Assembly (NCBI GenBank): GCA_034770075.1
Contig: CM068385.1
Coordinates: forward strand, 42,058,721 to 42,122,720
DNA: 64,000 nucleotides
Reading direction: 5' to 3'
Source: Aralia elata
Lineage: Eukaryota; Streptophyta; Magnoliopsida; Apiales; Araliaceae
Within the stretch, counting starts at the first letter, position 1. Every line of letters begins with the position of its first letter. Made by a program: the position numbers and the translations under genes. This document shows, piece after piece, positions 11,988-25,122 of the stretch. Below the pieces are notes generated by a model. It had not been told where the DNA came from and searched no databases. It saw nothing but the letters and a program-made list of their open reading frames with translations.

Positions 11988-12380
11988 CTGGTGGAGATGG
12001 AGGGGGGAGAAGACTTGCTAAAATTTCACACCTGTCAGCCCCCTGTTGTGCTCGGGCAGACACGTTACTACGTGGAGTTGAGCTCTGGTGAGCATTTTGG
12101 CTACCGGTTCCACAAGTTTTGTTGGGTAAAAAACTCCAACACCCGTGTCTTTACAGAGCAAGAGTGCCCAAGAAAATGGAGGAGGGGGAATGATTTTCAT
12201 ATCATGCCCCGTATAGACAGGCGGCTCATCTATTGGACCTGCTCAAGGTGATCAGTATTATGTTCTATGGGTTCATGAAAGTTATTACGAGATAAGGTGT
12301 AAACAAAGCATGACATAGAAACACCTGCAAACAATGTTGAAGAACCCTTTGGGCAGTTTGATGTCTTGGCAATAGGTTGA
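11988..12380 (+). pseudogene. Kelch-gene fragment
   Basis: The plus strand reads MEMEGGEDLLKF, CQPPVVLGQTRYY and GYRFHKFCWVKNSN. This aligns with the minus-strand gene at 17663-19107, which has CGPPIVLGRTRYY and GYRFDKFCWVKNSQ. Nucleotide homology goes on past the first stop through a stretch encoding the counterpart of DIETPANN, to about 12375. Only the last part of that gene is represented, and it is broken by a stop and frame changes. The two pieces lie in opposite orientation about 5.5 kb apart, which suggests duplication and inversion. Confidence 0.8.
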
Positions 12381-13725
12381 TGCAATTAACATTAATCAAT
12401 GGGTGAAAGAGAGACATCAACAGCTGAGTTTTTGCAACTCAATGAACCACTAAATAAACATTAGTTCCAGAGTGATATTTCAGTAATACGTATTCCAAGC
12501 TACAGTTCACCCATCAGAGGCTGCCCACAATTCCTGTAAGCATTGGATATAGAATTGGTTAAGAAGTAAAAATATAAGACGAGGGATAATTGAAGTGCCT
12601 AGGGAAATAATTAATGGTTTGAGGATTATTTTTGTTTAACCACAAATCACATAACCCCAAAGGCAAACAGAATAAACCAAGGCACATACTTTCTGAAAAC
12701 AGGGTTTGTAGAGGAAAGGTTTTGTTTAATCCGATCATTAAAAAATGGCTCGAGTAAATTAATTGTTAATCCATCGAATGTCCAAAAGGTCATGGTAAAA
12801 AAAACACACTGTATATCTTCAGTCATTTCCAAAGGAAAGGTCAAGGTGCACAACAGACAGAATTTGTGATGTAACCAAACAAAATTTGAGCACGAAGCAA
12901 ATACGGTCATGCAGTGATATCCAAAAGAAAGTAGATTTGACGGCAATTTAATTTTGCAGTACCAATTCCAGTTAGGCAACTTGGTAACTTGGTAGACTTA
13001 GTAGCTGACAATGCAACAAAAGCATATTTAGCATAATACACTCCACTCGCGAAAATAACAAAATCCTTCACAAAACAGTCTTGAGTACATCCAGTATGAG
13101 GGATATAATGACTCTCGCCGACTTTACAGTTGTTGATAGCCTTCTGCAATTGGCTCCCTTCTACTATCTTCATTTAAGCAACTACTTGTCACTGCAAAAT
13201 TAGTATCGATTAGTCGCATGCCCAAATTTCAGTTAAAGGTCACAGACTCGGTGCAGATTACAACCACTATTTTAATCTTACTCATTAAGAGGTGAAATTT
13301 TGTGAGCTGGCCATGCAACCACTAACAATATATTTTCACAACTCGAAATGGTTCTACAAGTACAGATGAAAAAACAGTTTTTACATTCTTAACTTTGTTA
13401 GTAATTAAAAGCACACTAAATTTCGTTTACGTAAACGAAATGCACCACCTCCATATCAATTTTCAGCCATTTAATTACCCAAGAGTGCGTAGCTTAATCA
13501 AAATTACAGGAAAAAAATGCAAAATGTTAAAAAAATATATATAAAGAACATAACAATCACATTTTATAACCAACAAAAATGTTCAAGTGCATAGCTTTAA
13601 TAGAGGGTCAAGTCAAGGTCAAATTATAAATAATTTCTCTCCAACCAATCCCTTCTCATTTGAAACGCATAACAGCCACACATAATCCTCTAAAATTCGA
13701 CAATATACATTTCAAGTCCAAACCA
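12381..13725. other. Unresolved stretch, no gene recognised
   Basis: Two overlapping minus-strand open frames (12647-12979 and 12907-13173) show no motif I know and no clear splice context. They may be decayed gene sequence linked to the adjacent kelch fragment, but I could not show this. Confidence 0.4.
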
Positions 13726-13733
13726 GACCCATT

Positions 13734-14464
13734 CAGTGTTCTAAAACTCGGCCTAGTCGGCCGACTAGTCGGCGACTAGGTCGGGGTCGGAGGCTTACCG
13801 AGGCGACCAGACCCTAGTCCCTTCAAGTAGTCGCCGGCTGACTTAGTCGGCTCTAGTCGGCGCCTAGTCGGTCAAGTCGTCGTAGTCCGTCAAGTCGGAA
13901 ATAGGAGAAGGAGTTGCGATCGTCGGAAATAGGGCCATTAATGCACACCTGAGTTGTTCAAGATCGTCGGAAAAGGAGCTGCGATCGTCTGATCTTCTTT
14001 CTTTGGTTCGCGATCTGCTGATTTGTTTGGTTTGATGTGCTGCTGGGTTCGATTTTGTTTGCTTCGCGATCTGCTGATTTGTTTGGGTTTGATTTGTTTG
14101 GGTTTGTTTGGTTTGATTTGCTGCTGATTTGTTTGGGTTCGATTTTCTTTGGGTTCGTCTCTCTGCGTCCCTCTGTTTTAGATCGCGTCTCTCTGTTTTA
14201 GATCTGGCAGATGTAAATATGTTATGGATAATTACAGTAAGGTACCCCGTAGTTTTTATAAATTTTTAGTTTAGTCCCAAAAGTTTTCTTAAATTTCAAA
14301 ATAGCTCCTAAAATGTTACATATAAGCCCCTATAATTTTATTTTCTTTCATTTCAGCCCCTAATCTGACTAGCCGATTAATTTCCGATTAATCCCCGACT
14401 AATCCCCTAGTCGCTAGTCGGTACCCATCCGACCTGGGACCGACTAGCGACTTTTAGAACACTG
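13734..14464. mobile_element. hAT non-autonomous element
   Basis: The element starts CAGTGTTCTAAAA and ends TTTTAGAACACTG. It is flanked by the perfect 8-bp duplication gacccatt at 13726-13733 and 14465-14472. Each end carries GC-rich CTAGTCGG-type repeats (about 13750-13890 and 14380-14450) that can pair with each other. The middle is a GTTTGATTTG-rich stretch. At 731 bp and with no open frame, it must depend on a transposase from elsewhere. Confidence 0.92.
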
Positions 14465-14472
14465 GACCCATT

Positions 14473-17400
14473 TGATTGATAAGTTGAAGAAAATATCAGG
14501 AGATTGATTACTTATTATGTATATCTTTATTTAGTGATACATCTATTGTAAATTTGTAATTAATAATTAATTTTATTATATTAGTTTGATTATTCTAAAA
14601 GTTTAATTACAGACATAGAATAGATTATAATTAGAGGTTGTTTCCTTGGACCACATGTTGTAATTGCAGCGATAGATTTTGAATATTTGCCTGATTTGCT
14701 ACAAGTGTTGCAATGGACTATACAATTCCTTTAAGGTGGTACTCCCAATTATGTCACCGTAGCTGCTAATATATAGGTGTATAAGCACATACATTCTCCT
14801 GCATAATTCTTTAGCTGCCTCCAATTTTTAAAAAGAACTTGTTGAGCCTTTTTATATTAACCAGGGAACAAAAAGAAAGTAAAACTAGGCAAAAACTGTG
14901 AAGACTGAAAGTGAAAGAACTAACTTGTCAAATAGAAAATTGCGGGACTAAACAGTCAAGTTTCAAAAGTTAAGGGACATCAAAAGATTTAGAAAGCCTC
15001 GGAACTAAAATAAAGAATAGGAAAGATTTTGGGGCACAACCGAATTTTGGGGCACAACCGAAATTCTGCAAGAGATATTTAAGTCTATCAGGTACCTCCT
15101 CCTCCGACATGATTACCAATTAGTCGCACAAGCAGCAAATAGCGATGAGTGTGACGGACAAAAGGGAAATTGATGTTCCCAACTTGAAGAATGGAGAGAA
15201 AAAGGGAGTGGGCCAGTGACAAAGGAGGGGATAATCTACGATAACTACACTTTCTCTCCCCCCTTCCTACTTCTATTTTTTCCCCCATTTGGTTTATTTT
15301 TGGCTGCGTAGGCACCAATTAATGGATATTGGAGACAGGAATATGGAGAGAATTTTTTCCTTCTTCTCTGGTACTTTAATAGCCAGACTTCCTCCGGAAG
15401 CGTTTGGAGATGGTGAACCATGTTCATTTTCTCAATGATGGCGGTTGCAGCAAAATTCTTTATTGTGTTGTGGTGGTTCCAAAAAAAATGTGCTTCTGGA
15501 ACTTGAGCATAAGATGCACATGTTTTGATGGAAGACTCTCTAACCGTGGTTTCTTATGTAATTATTATAAAACTCGTGGAATGATGCGGAGCAAGATAAG
15601 AAGATTAAAAGATTAAAACTTATTATTTTATATTGTTATTTAGAGATATTTATTGTAATTAGTAAATTTTATTTATTATATTAGTTAGATTATTCTATAA
15701 GTTTAATTATAGTAGTAGAATATAACTACGAGTTATTTTTAAAAAAAAATTTAAGGTTTTTACATACTCTACAAGTTTTAGGTTTTCAATATAAGTATCA
15801 TAATCCTTCATTCTTTTTCAAAGTTGAATAATTATCGACTGAGACTAAAGCTTGGTGTTATGTACTTATGTTTATGTGTGCTTCTACCGGTTCCATATGT
15901 TGATAGATTCTCTATCACTGTTCTTCCTCATCATAATCTATATTTCTAAACCTGGCCTACATCACATTAACAACCGTAAAAATGACCTCAAAATTCAGCC
16001 CAAAACAATTAATTATCCACGTCGTGCAGTAGGGATTTTAGCCGAAAAGTCCATCTCAAATCCATATCAAACCCTTCATTAGTATTGAGAAACCACTAGG
16101 TTTTGTCTAGTCAGCAATTCTGAGCAGATTCGGTCTTGATTAATCACTCCAGAAATCAATTCTCCTCACCCTGTCGCAACAATCGGAAACAATCTTTGAA
16201 AAAACACCTTCAAACACCCCAATAGGCAATAACCTTATGCTTAAGATTGAAATTCCTGAGCTATTAAAAACTCAAAAATAGTGCAGATTAGGCTAGAAAA
16301 TAGCGAAACAGCAGCCAGAGCCATACCAGATTCATCATAAAGCCAAAGCGAGGCTCGGTTCAGTAGGGTAATACATAAGCGCAGAACTGAGGTAAGACTC
16401 AACCAAATCAGGTCTCATTTGTTTCCTTGTAATTGTTTATCAAACTTTCATCTGAGATTCTGAAGAGCTTTTTTTGGCTGTGGTTGAGTTTGGCTTACTG
16501 TTGATGGAGATGGGCTATTGAAACTTGGCGTTGAACCGGAGTTGAAGTTCATGAAAGAAGAGGACAGAGACAGGACAAATAGAAGAGGTAGTCGAAAGGT
16601 AGAGAGGATGAGATTAGGCTTTGGATACGCGGATGATTTGGTTGTATCATTAACGTTTTTGACATAAAAGCCATCATTTAAATCATGTTACGCCCTCTCC
16701 AGAAATGGCTGGAAATGTGTGCAGAGGAGGGTACATTTTGTATGCGAAGTTGAATTTAGCCATTTAGGATGCTTTTAATTGCTACAAAAAATTTAGGGTA
16801 CACATCAATTTTTCAGTCAAATTGTAGACTGCAAACTAGACTTTAGTCTACAAGTATATAGCAAAACTTAAGAATCAGAATGAAACTTATTCAGAAACAT
16901 AAATCAACAAGAAGAACACATCAAAGCATTGTTAATGCTCTAAGCAACTGCGCTAATAGCAGTGTATACACCAACTTTTTAATTCAGTAAACATAGGATG
17001 CAACTTGCAACTCAATCATCACATCTTAAGTAGAATTGTAAATTAAAATTCAATTCTAAAATTTAAAGCAAAACAAGTGAGTAACTCTATCAGTCAGAAA
17101 ATACAGACTTCCTATAATAAGTTAGGTGACTATGATAGAACACAATTCAACCTCAGATAAGACCAGGAATACACGTAACTACGCAAGGTAAGGTGACCAT
17201 CTTAGAACACCATTCATCTTCTGTCATCTGGCGAAAGTATAGGAACCAAATTTTTTGGTTAACTTAAGATTAAATGTAAGCGTCTTAAGAGCACATAAGG
17301 TAGTATCAGTTCTAACAAAAACAAGTAAAACAGTAAGTTGCCCAGTTCATTGTGATATAAAGATTTATGCTAGCTGACTGGTGTTGTAGTCTAAAATTAA

Positions 17401-17640
17401 GCAATTTTCAAAGGAACACGAGCAACCAAAAGATAATAACCACACTCCCCACAAAATAAGACCAGGAGTTGCCTACGGAAAATCTTAGCAGAGAATTGGC
17501 ATTAGTCAAAAAGTAAGCTTAATGGAGTAGTAGGGATACAGACATAGAAAACCAACAAACCATGAAAGAAATTAACAGTGAAAACAGCACATAATAAGGA
17601 TGAACAATAAAAAACGAGAAAAAAAATCAAATCGAATCGA
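14473..17640. other. Long stretch without a recognised gene
   Basis: It contains a perfect two-copy 18-bp tandem repeat at 15026-15061 (unit attttggggcacaaccga). A loose direct repeat pairs 14510-14650 with 15610-15740 (shared TTATTATATTAGTT.GATTATTCTA.AAGTTTAATTA). The open frames at 15088-15616 have no known motif. The part next to 17640 probably holds the rest of the kelch gene's last intron or exon, but I could not identify it. Confidence 0.45.
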
Positions 17641-17662
17641 ATAAAAAGACGTGTGTGAATAC

Positions 17663-19107
17663 TTACAGCAACAAGCCATCTAGTAGGTTCTCCCCGAAAG
17701 TAATAAATCGACTGATACTAGGCTTGACGTGGACATCTAACTGCTCAAAGGGTTCTTCCAAATTGTTTGCAGGTGTCTCTATGTCATGCGAAACAACAAG
17801 ACGTTTACACATGATCTCACAATAGCTATTATGTAAATGATGGACCAATAGAACGTAAAACTGATCACCCTGGGAAGCAATGCATGAGCCATCTGTCCGG
17901 GGCACGATATAAAAATCATGCGGCAGAAAATCTTCTGGGAACTTCCAATCACTAAAGACAGAGGTCTGGGAGTTTTTTACCCAACAAAATTTATCGAACC
18001 GATAGCCAACAACGTTATCAAAGCCCCCAAGTAATATCGTGTCCTTCCGAGCACAATAGGAGGCCCACAGACGGGAAATTTCTTGGAAGTCTTTTTCTCC
18101 CTCCATCTCAGCCAGAGAACCGTCACGTATATTATAAACATAGGACGGGAAATGGGACTTCTTAGATGAAAAACACAAGCCTCATAGGGTCCTAAAGGTG
18201 TCATGGTATAGGTAAAATAACCCTCATCATATGTGCGGTTGCTAAAATAATCATAGCCAACTGTGGGATTCAATACATCAAAAAAGTGGCAAAGACTTCC
18301 CTTGAAATTTTACAGATGGTAAAATCTCCCAGCGGCCAATTTTCGGATCAAAATACTCCACCCAATTTGTATGAATTTCATCAATCTCAGTAGCCTCATT
18401 CAAGCCGCCTTGAACGTATATCTTTCCATCCAAAACAGCAGAAGAAAATTGGGCTCTCTCCATATTCATGGGAAGCTACCTCCTTCCCACTCCGTCGCAT
18501 TGAGCTTCGCAGTGTTATACCTATACACCTTATTAGACTGGTTGAATTCCCCCTTCCCCTTCACATATAATCTACCCCCTAATACATATATAAAGGATCC
18601 TAATCCTACCGCTTGAGACAACCTAGACTGGTAGTTTTTAGAAAATGGTTGAAGTATCTTAGGAGGGGTGGGGTAGTCAGGAAGACAGAAGTTGTCGGAT
18701 GGAGGGTTAGGGGTAGGGTTTGAAGAGCTATCTTCAAGGGAAAAGGCGTACCAGTGGGTACTTTCTTCAACGGAAGAAGATTTATCAAAGTATGTATTAT
18801 CAAAGCATGTACGAAAGTAAACAACAACACCGGTACCTCTTCCGTCGTTCTCTGATGAATTTATAGCCTCCGATCCCGGATCCATAGCCGGTCGAGGTTC
18901 CGGCAAAGTTTGTCCGTCTCTCGAGGAATTGATCCTAACCAATGCCGAAGTCACGGCCAATGCCGAATTAAACTCCGGCATTCGATGTACAATTCGTCTA
19001 CCTGCGGGAAAAGGTAGAACTCGAGAGAGAGAAGGAGTTTCTGCAGGTCTAGGGTTAAATTTCGACATCGGAAACTGACATTGAGAACCCTTCAGGTGCA
19101 GCAGCAT
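17663..19107 (-). pseudogene. Kelch-repeat gene, decayed
   Basis: The minus-strand gene starts at MLLHLKGSQCQF (19107). It has kelch-type blades: SFIYVLGGRLYVKG, then VYRYNTA...W, then SSAVLDGKIYVQGG, then YFDPKIGRWEILPS, then FDVLNPTVGYDYF. Plant kelch proteins of this sort are often F-box partners or scaffold proteins, but I see no F-box. The frame changes near 18470 (GGSFP to MNMERAQ), near 18280 (a run of six T where five would keep the frame), near 18170 and twice between 18115 and 18040. The related fragment at 11988 shows the expected reading through the last region. After DGLL there is a good GTAAGT donor, so at least one more exon once followed. Either it is a pseudogene or the assembly has several indel errors. 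Confidence 0.75.
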
Positions 19108-19109
19108 TT

Positions 19110-20119
19110 TGATCTATTCTCAAGGATCATATTGGTATTTCCCTTAAGACGGTCAACTATTTAGTTTGACCATGAGTTTTAGATTTTAAAATGGAAAAAT
19201 GAAAATGATATATATGTCCATAAATATTTGACGATTAATGTGGAAGTGTATGCGATAAAATAAAATAAATTAAAATGAAACTTTTTTTCAATTTCTACAT
19301 ATCTCACGTGTATAGATTGCAATCATAATTTTACTAAAAAAAATTGATAATATATAACAAAAAAATTCAAAAATATAAAATAAAATAAAGATAAGGGAAA
19401 AAAGAAAAATGAGTACCTAATTTGAGGTTGTAATATACGTATAATAAAATTTTTATATTTTAAATACCCTGTCACACTTATAATATTAAAAAATTTAATT
19501 TCTCCCCAAGAACAAGATAAACAAGAAAAAAATCGAATACCTAATTTGGGAATGCAGTACAAATACTCTTTTTTAATAAAAAAAAAAATCAGAAAGGTGA
19601 CAATTTTTTTATACAAAAATAGCTTATAAAATAATGTGGCAAAGTTTAATTAATTGATCATGCACCATAAACGGATGGACCCGGAGATAATAACTCGTTA
19701 CAATCAATCACATCATTTTGTATACATCTTGAGTAGCTATTCTTTAAAAGAATTGATATTTTTACAAGCAAAAATAATAGTTCTACAAACTCCCTTTAAT
19801 AATAAGTAGGTATCACATTTATGTGAGGGATTTTGTGAAAATATTAATTTTTACTTGTTGTTTAGAATACTCAGTAAATGGGCGAAATTTGGGTAAGTTA
19901 ATTTGATTGGATATTAAAATTGTATCATCGAAATCGTTTCCTTTTTTCAAGCAACCAATTTATCTAAACAAGTATTCGCTTAGGTACACTCAATTTGACC
20001 TTTTTCATATTATAAAATAAAATGGCACCTATGTGAACCGTCGCCATAGACGTATAGCAACGGAAAAAACTGTCGTTATAGTCGCTCCGTTAACGGACCG
20101 GTCCGTCGGAGAACCGACA

Positions 20120-20177
<58 letters not shown>

Positions 20178-20608
20178 CTTTAAAAAAATTATCTCATGCT
20201 TTTTGACACACTATCTCATATTGATTTTGGATGTTTGCTTCAACGTCTAGCTAATGTGGATATTACATTCAAATGATTCAAGGTAATTAGAGTATATATT
20301 GCTAATATGAATCTTCCATGGTTGAGTTATGATTATTGTGCTTTTCATGTATTGACAATATTATCAATTTTATTATGCTCTAACTTCTTTTAAACCTACC
20401 AACTTTATTTATGTGAAAATGGATAATTCATTCTCTAGAAACATAAGTGAGAACATAAGTGAGAACGGGCACCCATGTTCGAGTCAGAATTTCAACTACA
20501 AGGTGAATTTTTGTTAGTTTAAGTTTCTTTCATTTGAAGGTATTTGTTAGTACCTACAATTTATGTTAGTTCTATTTGATTTGATGATGAGTCTACTTTA
20601 ATATATAT
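19110..20608. other. Intergenic, no gene; CT/TA microsatellite
   Basis: AT-rich flank upstream of the kelch pseudogene. It includes a (CT)n-(TA)n microsatellite at about 20119-20175 and, just before it, a GC-rich stretch with CCGTCGCCATAG, CGTTATAGTCG and GGACCGGTCC that may be a repeat end. Confidence 0.5.
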
Positions 20609-20617
20609 TTAGAGTTA
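20609..20617. repeat. 9-bp target duplication ttagagtta, left
   Basis: Identical to 28837-28845. Together they bracket the large Mutator-like element. Confidence 0.75.
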
Positions 20618-20963
20618 CAATAAATTTATACATACATCTTATTTACTTCCTCCTTTCCGAAACACTAGTCCCTTCGTCATTTTGCGTATATTTTTTTTTT
20701 ATTCTTTGCCCCCTTCCTTTTTCCACTTTAAACTGGTGAAATTGATTTAATAAGATTTGGAATCCGATTGTCAAGAAGATAAAAGAGTCGAGGAGAGAAA
20801 AGATGAACCGCATGGTATATGGTAAAGTGAAGAATCATGATCTGCTCACAAGAATCATGATCTAATTCCATTACTTCATCAATCTGTGGGTTTCTGTTCG
20901 TTTTCACTTTTCATGGTTGAATTTGTGTTATGTTGCTTGAAGCTTCAAATGTTGTTCAATACT
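20618..20963 (+). repeat. MULE left terminal inverted repeat
   Basis: About 346 bp, matching the reverse complement of 27840-28353 with substitutions and small indels. The match covers blocks from the tip to TTGAAGCTTCAA. Confidence 0.85.
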
Positions 20964-21018
20964 ATTTCTCATTGAATTGAGATTATTATTTTTTTTGGAA
21001 TTGAGATTCATTATATTA

Positions 21019-21303
21019 CTCCCTCCGTCCCAGGATAAAAGTCTTTATTACTATTTTAGGTAGTCCCAAGTTAAATGTCTACTTACCTTAAATAATCTAT
21101 TTTTTATAATAATTTGTCCATAATACCCTTAGTATTAATTGTCATATTTTTATTCCCTATGCATATTTATGGAGCATCACTACTCATGTGCAAAAAACTA
21201 TGTAACTAAATGAGAATTTAAATATGGACAATTTTGTCATTTTATCTTCTTTCTTAATATGCGCAAAAAATCAACTAGGACTTTTATCCTGGGACGAAGG
21301 GAG
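21019..21303. mobile_element. Stowaway MITE inside the MULE
   Basis: The ends CTCCCTCCGTCCCAGGATAA and CTTTTATCCTGGGAC..GGGAG are inverted repeats, with TA on both sides (21017-21018 and 21304-21305). 285 bp, non-coding. It lies between the left terminal repeat and the transposase start. Confidence 0.92.
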
Positions 21304-23582
21304 TATTTTCTTTTAAAGATTAATAAACATGGAAGTATTTTTAGTTGATCACCCCTACAATGTTTGTTTTAGTTGAGTAATTTTGACTTATTCCTAGTTA
21401 ATACTCAATATTTAAATATGAAATATTAATTTGTTATTGATGTTTTTCTTAAAGTACATACATTAACAAATGTTTTAAAAAAAAAATTTCCAGTTTTTAT
21501 AGTAGTATGCAAGTTCTAGCAATGGAATTAGAAATAGATATTAACTCTACAAATATGGATATTGACGAAGATGATTCGTCTAACAACGAAAGGGATGATG
21601 AAGTAGAAGAGAATAGAAAACGGAATAATCAAATAGTGGAAGAGCCCAAATTACATATGGCGTTTGACAGTGTTCATGAGCTTTATGAATACTATAGGAA
21701 ATATGGTGCGCAACAAGGATTTGGAATGACTAAAAGAAGTACTAAAAAATTAGACGGAGTGGTTAAATATTTCACATTTGTATGTCACAAATATGGAGAG
21801 CCAAAGAAGAACTCAAATATTACTCTAAAACCGCATCCGGTTATTAAAGCAGGTTATGAGGCTAAAATTTGTGCCACATTATTGAATGATGGAAAGTGGG
21901 ATATAACCACTTTGGAGCTTGCACATAATTATGGTTTTAGTCCAAGTAACTCTTGCTTTCACCGGTGTAATCGGCATGTGACCCCTTATATAAATAAGAG
22001 ACTTGAGCTAAACAATGATGCTAGAATACTAATGAATAAAAGTTATAATTCACTTAGAATTGAGTATAGAGAAAATGGAGTGTCTTGTTTAAAGAAAGAC
22101 TGTGAAAATTATATGGAAAAATTTAAAAAGCTAAGGCTTGCTGAGGGTGATACTAATGCACTTCAAAATTATTTTGTTAAAGTTCAAGTAGTGGATTCTA
22201 ACTTTTTCTATGTGATAGACCCGGATGAGAAAAATCAGATTAGAAATTTATTTTGGGCGAATTCGATGTCTAGAGCTGCGTATGAGGAGTTTGGTGATGT
22301 CATCACATTTGACACCACCTATTTGACTAATAAATATGATATGCCATTTGCTCTTTTTGTTGGAGTTAACCACCATGGACAATCCATACTATTTGGTTGT
22401 GGCTTGATATCGAATGAAGATACTAATACATTTGTTTAGTTGTTTGATGTGTGGCTTTCTTTTATGTCTAGAAAAGCTCCACACGCCATTATCACCGATC
22501 AAGACAAAGCGATGAAAAATGCCGTTGAGATAGTTTTTCCCAATGCTCACCACTGATGGTGTTTGTGGCATATAATAAAGAAGGTTCCTAAAAAATTAAA
22601 AGGGTATGAACATTATGAATCAATTAAATTTACGTTACATAACGTTGTGTAAATTCTTTGAGTGTAGATGATTTTGAATGTGAGTAGAAGGGAATGATAG
22701 AAAATTCTGATCTTGAGAAAAATGAGTGGTTGGAAGGATTGTATAATGAAAGGCATCGGCGGGTTCCTTGTTTTGTGAAATATTATTTTTGGGCGGGAAT
22801 GTCTACGACACAGAAGTGAAAGTATGAATGTTTTTTTGATGAATTTGTCAATACAAAAACTTCCTTGAAAGAATTTGTGGACCAATATGATAATGCGTTA
22901 AGGAGTAAAATGGAAAAAAGAAATAGCAATAGACTCTTATTCTTTGACTTCACATGTACCTGTGTTACACATCATACCATTAAAAAAATAATTCCAAGAG
23001 GTTTATACCAATTCTAAGTTTATAGAGTTTCAAACAGAAGTGGCGGATGGAGGAATGTATTGCAATACAAGGTTTGTCAAATCTCATGATAAAATATTTC
23101 ATTACGAAGTGAAACAACTTTGTTACTTTGGGGGGAAAAAAAGATCACCCAAAAATTGTGAACTTCAAAGTTTGCTTCATTGAAGGGGAAAATGAATCTG
23201 AATTTGATGTGAAGTGTAACTGTAAATTATTCGAATTTTGAGGAATTTTATGTAAGCATATAGTTAAGGTACTTCATTTTGAAAGGTTTATATTTACCGT
23301 TCCAACAAAATACATTTTGAGGAAGTGGAGAAAGGACATAAAGTGACGTCATACTAAAGCTAAAGTCACTTATAATGTTTGGAAAAACACAAAACCGGGA
23401 CAGAGATATGACAAGGTATGCAATATTTTTTTGACATTGCGGACATTGCATATGACATTCAAAAAGGATGTGACCAACTTGTAGATCGGCTTCTTGAACT
23501 AAAGGTGGAATGGAATACGAAAGATGAAGTTTGTGAAAAAAGTCAACCTACTCAAAAGTTAAACGCGAGTGAATCTGAAAAT

Positions 23583-23587
23583 AACGA
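23583..23587. repeat. Target duplication aacga, left of solo LTR
   Basis: Pairs with aacgg at 25123-25127, with one mismatch. Confidence 0.65.
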
Positions 23588-25122
23588 TGTTTGCCTATTT
23601 TCTTAATTAGCAAATACACGCAAGTATACGCGATCGACTAGCAATATAATGGCAAGAAGAATATCGTTCCCACAGAGAATTATTTAATAATAATTACCAA
23701 GTACTAACTCTTAACCAAATTAATTTTATTTAAACAATTGATTTAAGTTATAAAATAAAATCTAATTAAAACTAACAGCTACATTAATCTACTAACAATG
23801 ATTAAAATTAGATTAAAAGACTTAAGATTACAACTTCCCCCAATGTTTCGTTTCAACCTTTTTACTTCATGTTAAATTATATTAACTAAATTGAACTGTT
23901 AACCGAGAATTCATCAATATTTATAAGCATCCATCGATGATCCTCTAAAGAATAGAATTGGGAAAGAACACCTTAGCCAAATAAATCACTATATCTCTAT
24001 GTGAATTAAATTAATAAGAATTTTAAGATCAGATTCTCTTTAGATTATATATGACATATAGAAATATCTCTATCCTATACACATATCATGAATACCAACT
24101 TATACAGAAAACACAATCATATGCTATCAGACCCAAGTCTAAATCTATACTTTATCTCTCAATTTAATATAGATTATCATGCTAATTACTGGCCAGAAAA
24201 TTAAACTTTTAAGCACAAAATATGAAAGACAATCCAATATAATCAACAAGGAAACAAATTAATTTAAACTACACATTGGGTTCAATTGCAATCTTCAAAT
24301 AAAAATTAGCCCATAACTGAAAAAAAATTTAATATCATAAAATAATCCATCAAGTTAAAATTACAAAACTAAAAGAAAGAGCTTATAGATAAAAATCTGT
24401 ATTATGCGCAATCTCTACAGCTCGGCCTTCAATCTTTTTAATTCTTCTTTGAATCCTTCTTTTGATCTTAAAATAAACTTTCTTCTAGTTTTATTCTACT
24501 CTAATCTACTACTAACTACTACTTAATTCTCCCCTCAATTTTTCCTATTATGAGTCTCACATTATGTATTTATAGGTTACAAGTCAAATCCCTACTTTAG
24601 GAGGAGAAACAATCCAATTGGAAGTCAAAAAGCATGCAAAAACGCGTCAAATCTTGGTATGACCATGATACTGGCACTATCGCACGAGTTTACAGCACTG
24701 CAACTCTGATTTTCTGATGATATGGCGCGGTCGCACCGGAAATGCACTAGGAATTGGCGTGGTCACGCCAGACAATTTTCTGATTTGACATCCTTTGGTA
24801 AAACGGCCATAACGTTTGATCTGGGAGGAGTTACAGGACGTGTCACCTATCAAATCAAAACTCTCAACGAAATCTGCAATAAAATTCAGGTTTTAGTCCA
24901 AAAACATGTATCAAACTTGGCATTAAAAGCCCTTCAATCTTTCCTTCTTGTATTTGCTTATATATTTTACTCCAAAAAATGCCTCAAGTGTCTTTCCTTA
25001 CTTCTTCCTACAAAATAACATAAAAACAATATAAATACATAAAAATAACTTAAAATACTTACGAATTCACAAATTATCAAGTTAAAATATACTTAAAATA
25101 TAGGTATAAAATTCACTCATCA
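23588..25122 (-). mobile_element. Solo LTR inserted in the transposase gene
   Basis: A 1535-bp unit in minus orientation starts TGATGAGTGAATTTTATACC and ends AAAATAGGCAAACA. It is flanked by aacga and aacgg. A TATA box (CTATAAATA on the minus strand, about 24566-24574) and a U5 end with CTCTGTGGGAACGATATTC support the orientation. The FAR1 coding frame stops at SESENN and resumes after the LTR as NGTNESHKL, so the insertion split an exon. No internal retrotransposon sequence is left, so it is a solo LTR. It is related in layout to the LTR at 10091 but not closely similar. Confidence 0.85.

Noticed and set aside
12647..13173. A minus-strand gene
   Set aside because: Two overlapping frames without known motifs, splice logic or homology that I can name.
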